Assembly: GCA_030424825.1 (NCBI GenBank)
Contig: JAUHWE010000348.1
Coordinates: 1-5,597 of the forward strand
Origin: Verrucomicrobiia bacterium
GTDB lineage: Bacteria > Verrucomicrobiota > Verrucomicrobiia > Opitutales > Opitutaceae
DNA length: 5,597 nucleotides
Direction: 5' to 3'
How positions within the stretch are numbered: position 1 is the first letter of the stretch; every line of letters begins with the position of its first letter. Below are positions 5,577 to 5,597 of the stretch, in pieces. Both the position numbers and the translations under genes were made by a program. Under the pieces are notes generated by a model that ran no database searches, had not been told where the DNA came from, and was given only the letters and a program-made list of their open reading frames with translations.

Positions 5577-5597
5577 CGAATCAGCGTCAACTGAACT

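Larger units (their letters stand above)
5319..5597. other. Non-coding, palindrome-rich right end
   Basis: These 279 bases hold no credible gene on either strand. The first 28 bases are plain spacer. The rest has at least four inverted repeats, annotated separately, and variants of one short word recur: GGTAGGG (5349), GCCTACGG (5361), GCCTACGTGG (5389), CCCTACC (5416), CCGTAGGGC (5476), GCCCTACGG (5551) and GCCTACACGG (5559). This looks like degenerate intergenic palindromic repeats (REP- or MITE-like). No T-run follows a stem on the + strand, so none is a standard intrinsic terminator for the dehydrogenase gene. Confidence 0.6.

Overview
The window looks like bacterial chromosome from the PVC group, most likely Verrucomicrobiota (Opitutae-like). 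The main clue is the C-terminal domain of the first gene: an 'NI(A/S)TRG.VG...LI.GF...G......VLIRGLGP.L' module that I associate with secreted proteins of that phylum. The weak or absent Shine-Dalgarno sites at several starts and the palindrome-rich intergenic DNA at the right end fit, but do not prove it. No phage, plasmid, transposase, CRISPR, tRNA or rRNA signal is visible.

Layout, all on the + strand: (1) bases 1-1019, the 3' part of a PQQ-dependent sugar dehydrogenase (glucose/sorbosone dehydrogenase family) fused to that C-terminal module; its N-terminus lies outside the window. (2) 1139-2221, a class I mannose-6-phosphate isomerase-like cupin enzyme with a GTG start. (3) 2250-3257, a D-isomer-specific 2-hydroxyacid dehydrogenase with a modified nucleotide-binding site. 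(4) 3371-4195, a xylose-isomerase-like TIM-barrel protein (sugar phosphate isomerase/epimerase superfamily). (5) 4224-5318, a medium-chain dehydrogenase without the usual catalytic zinc ligands. (6) 5319-5597, non-coding DNA with nested inverted repeats, including an 84-base element with 31-base arms.

Genes 2-5 are spaced 28, 113 and 28 bases apart and probably form one operon or two closely linked transcription units. Together they supply two aldose/ketose-type isomerases and two NAD(P)-linked oxidoreductases, the kind of set found in bacterial catabolism of unusual sugars, sugar acids or polyols. The upstream dehydrogenase, probably exported, could oxidise a sugar outside the cytoplasm and so belong to the same process, although 119 bases separate it from gene 2. 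The window holds no kinase, aldolase, transporter, glycoside hydrolase or regulator, so the substrate cannot be named. I see no clearly new defence or mobile system. The items most worth checking are the undefined sugar-processing cassette, the altered cofactor site of gene 3 and the palindromic element at the right end.
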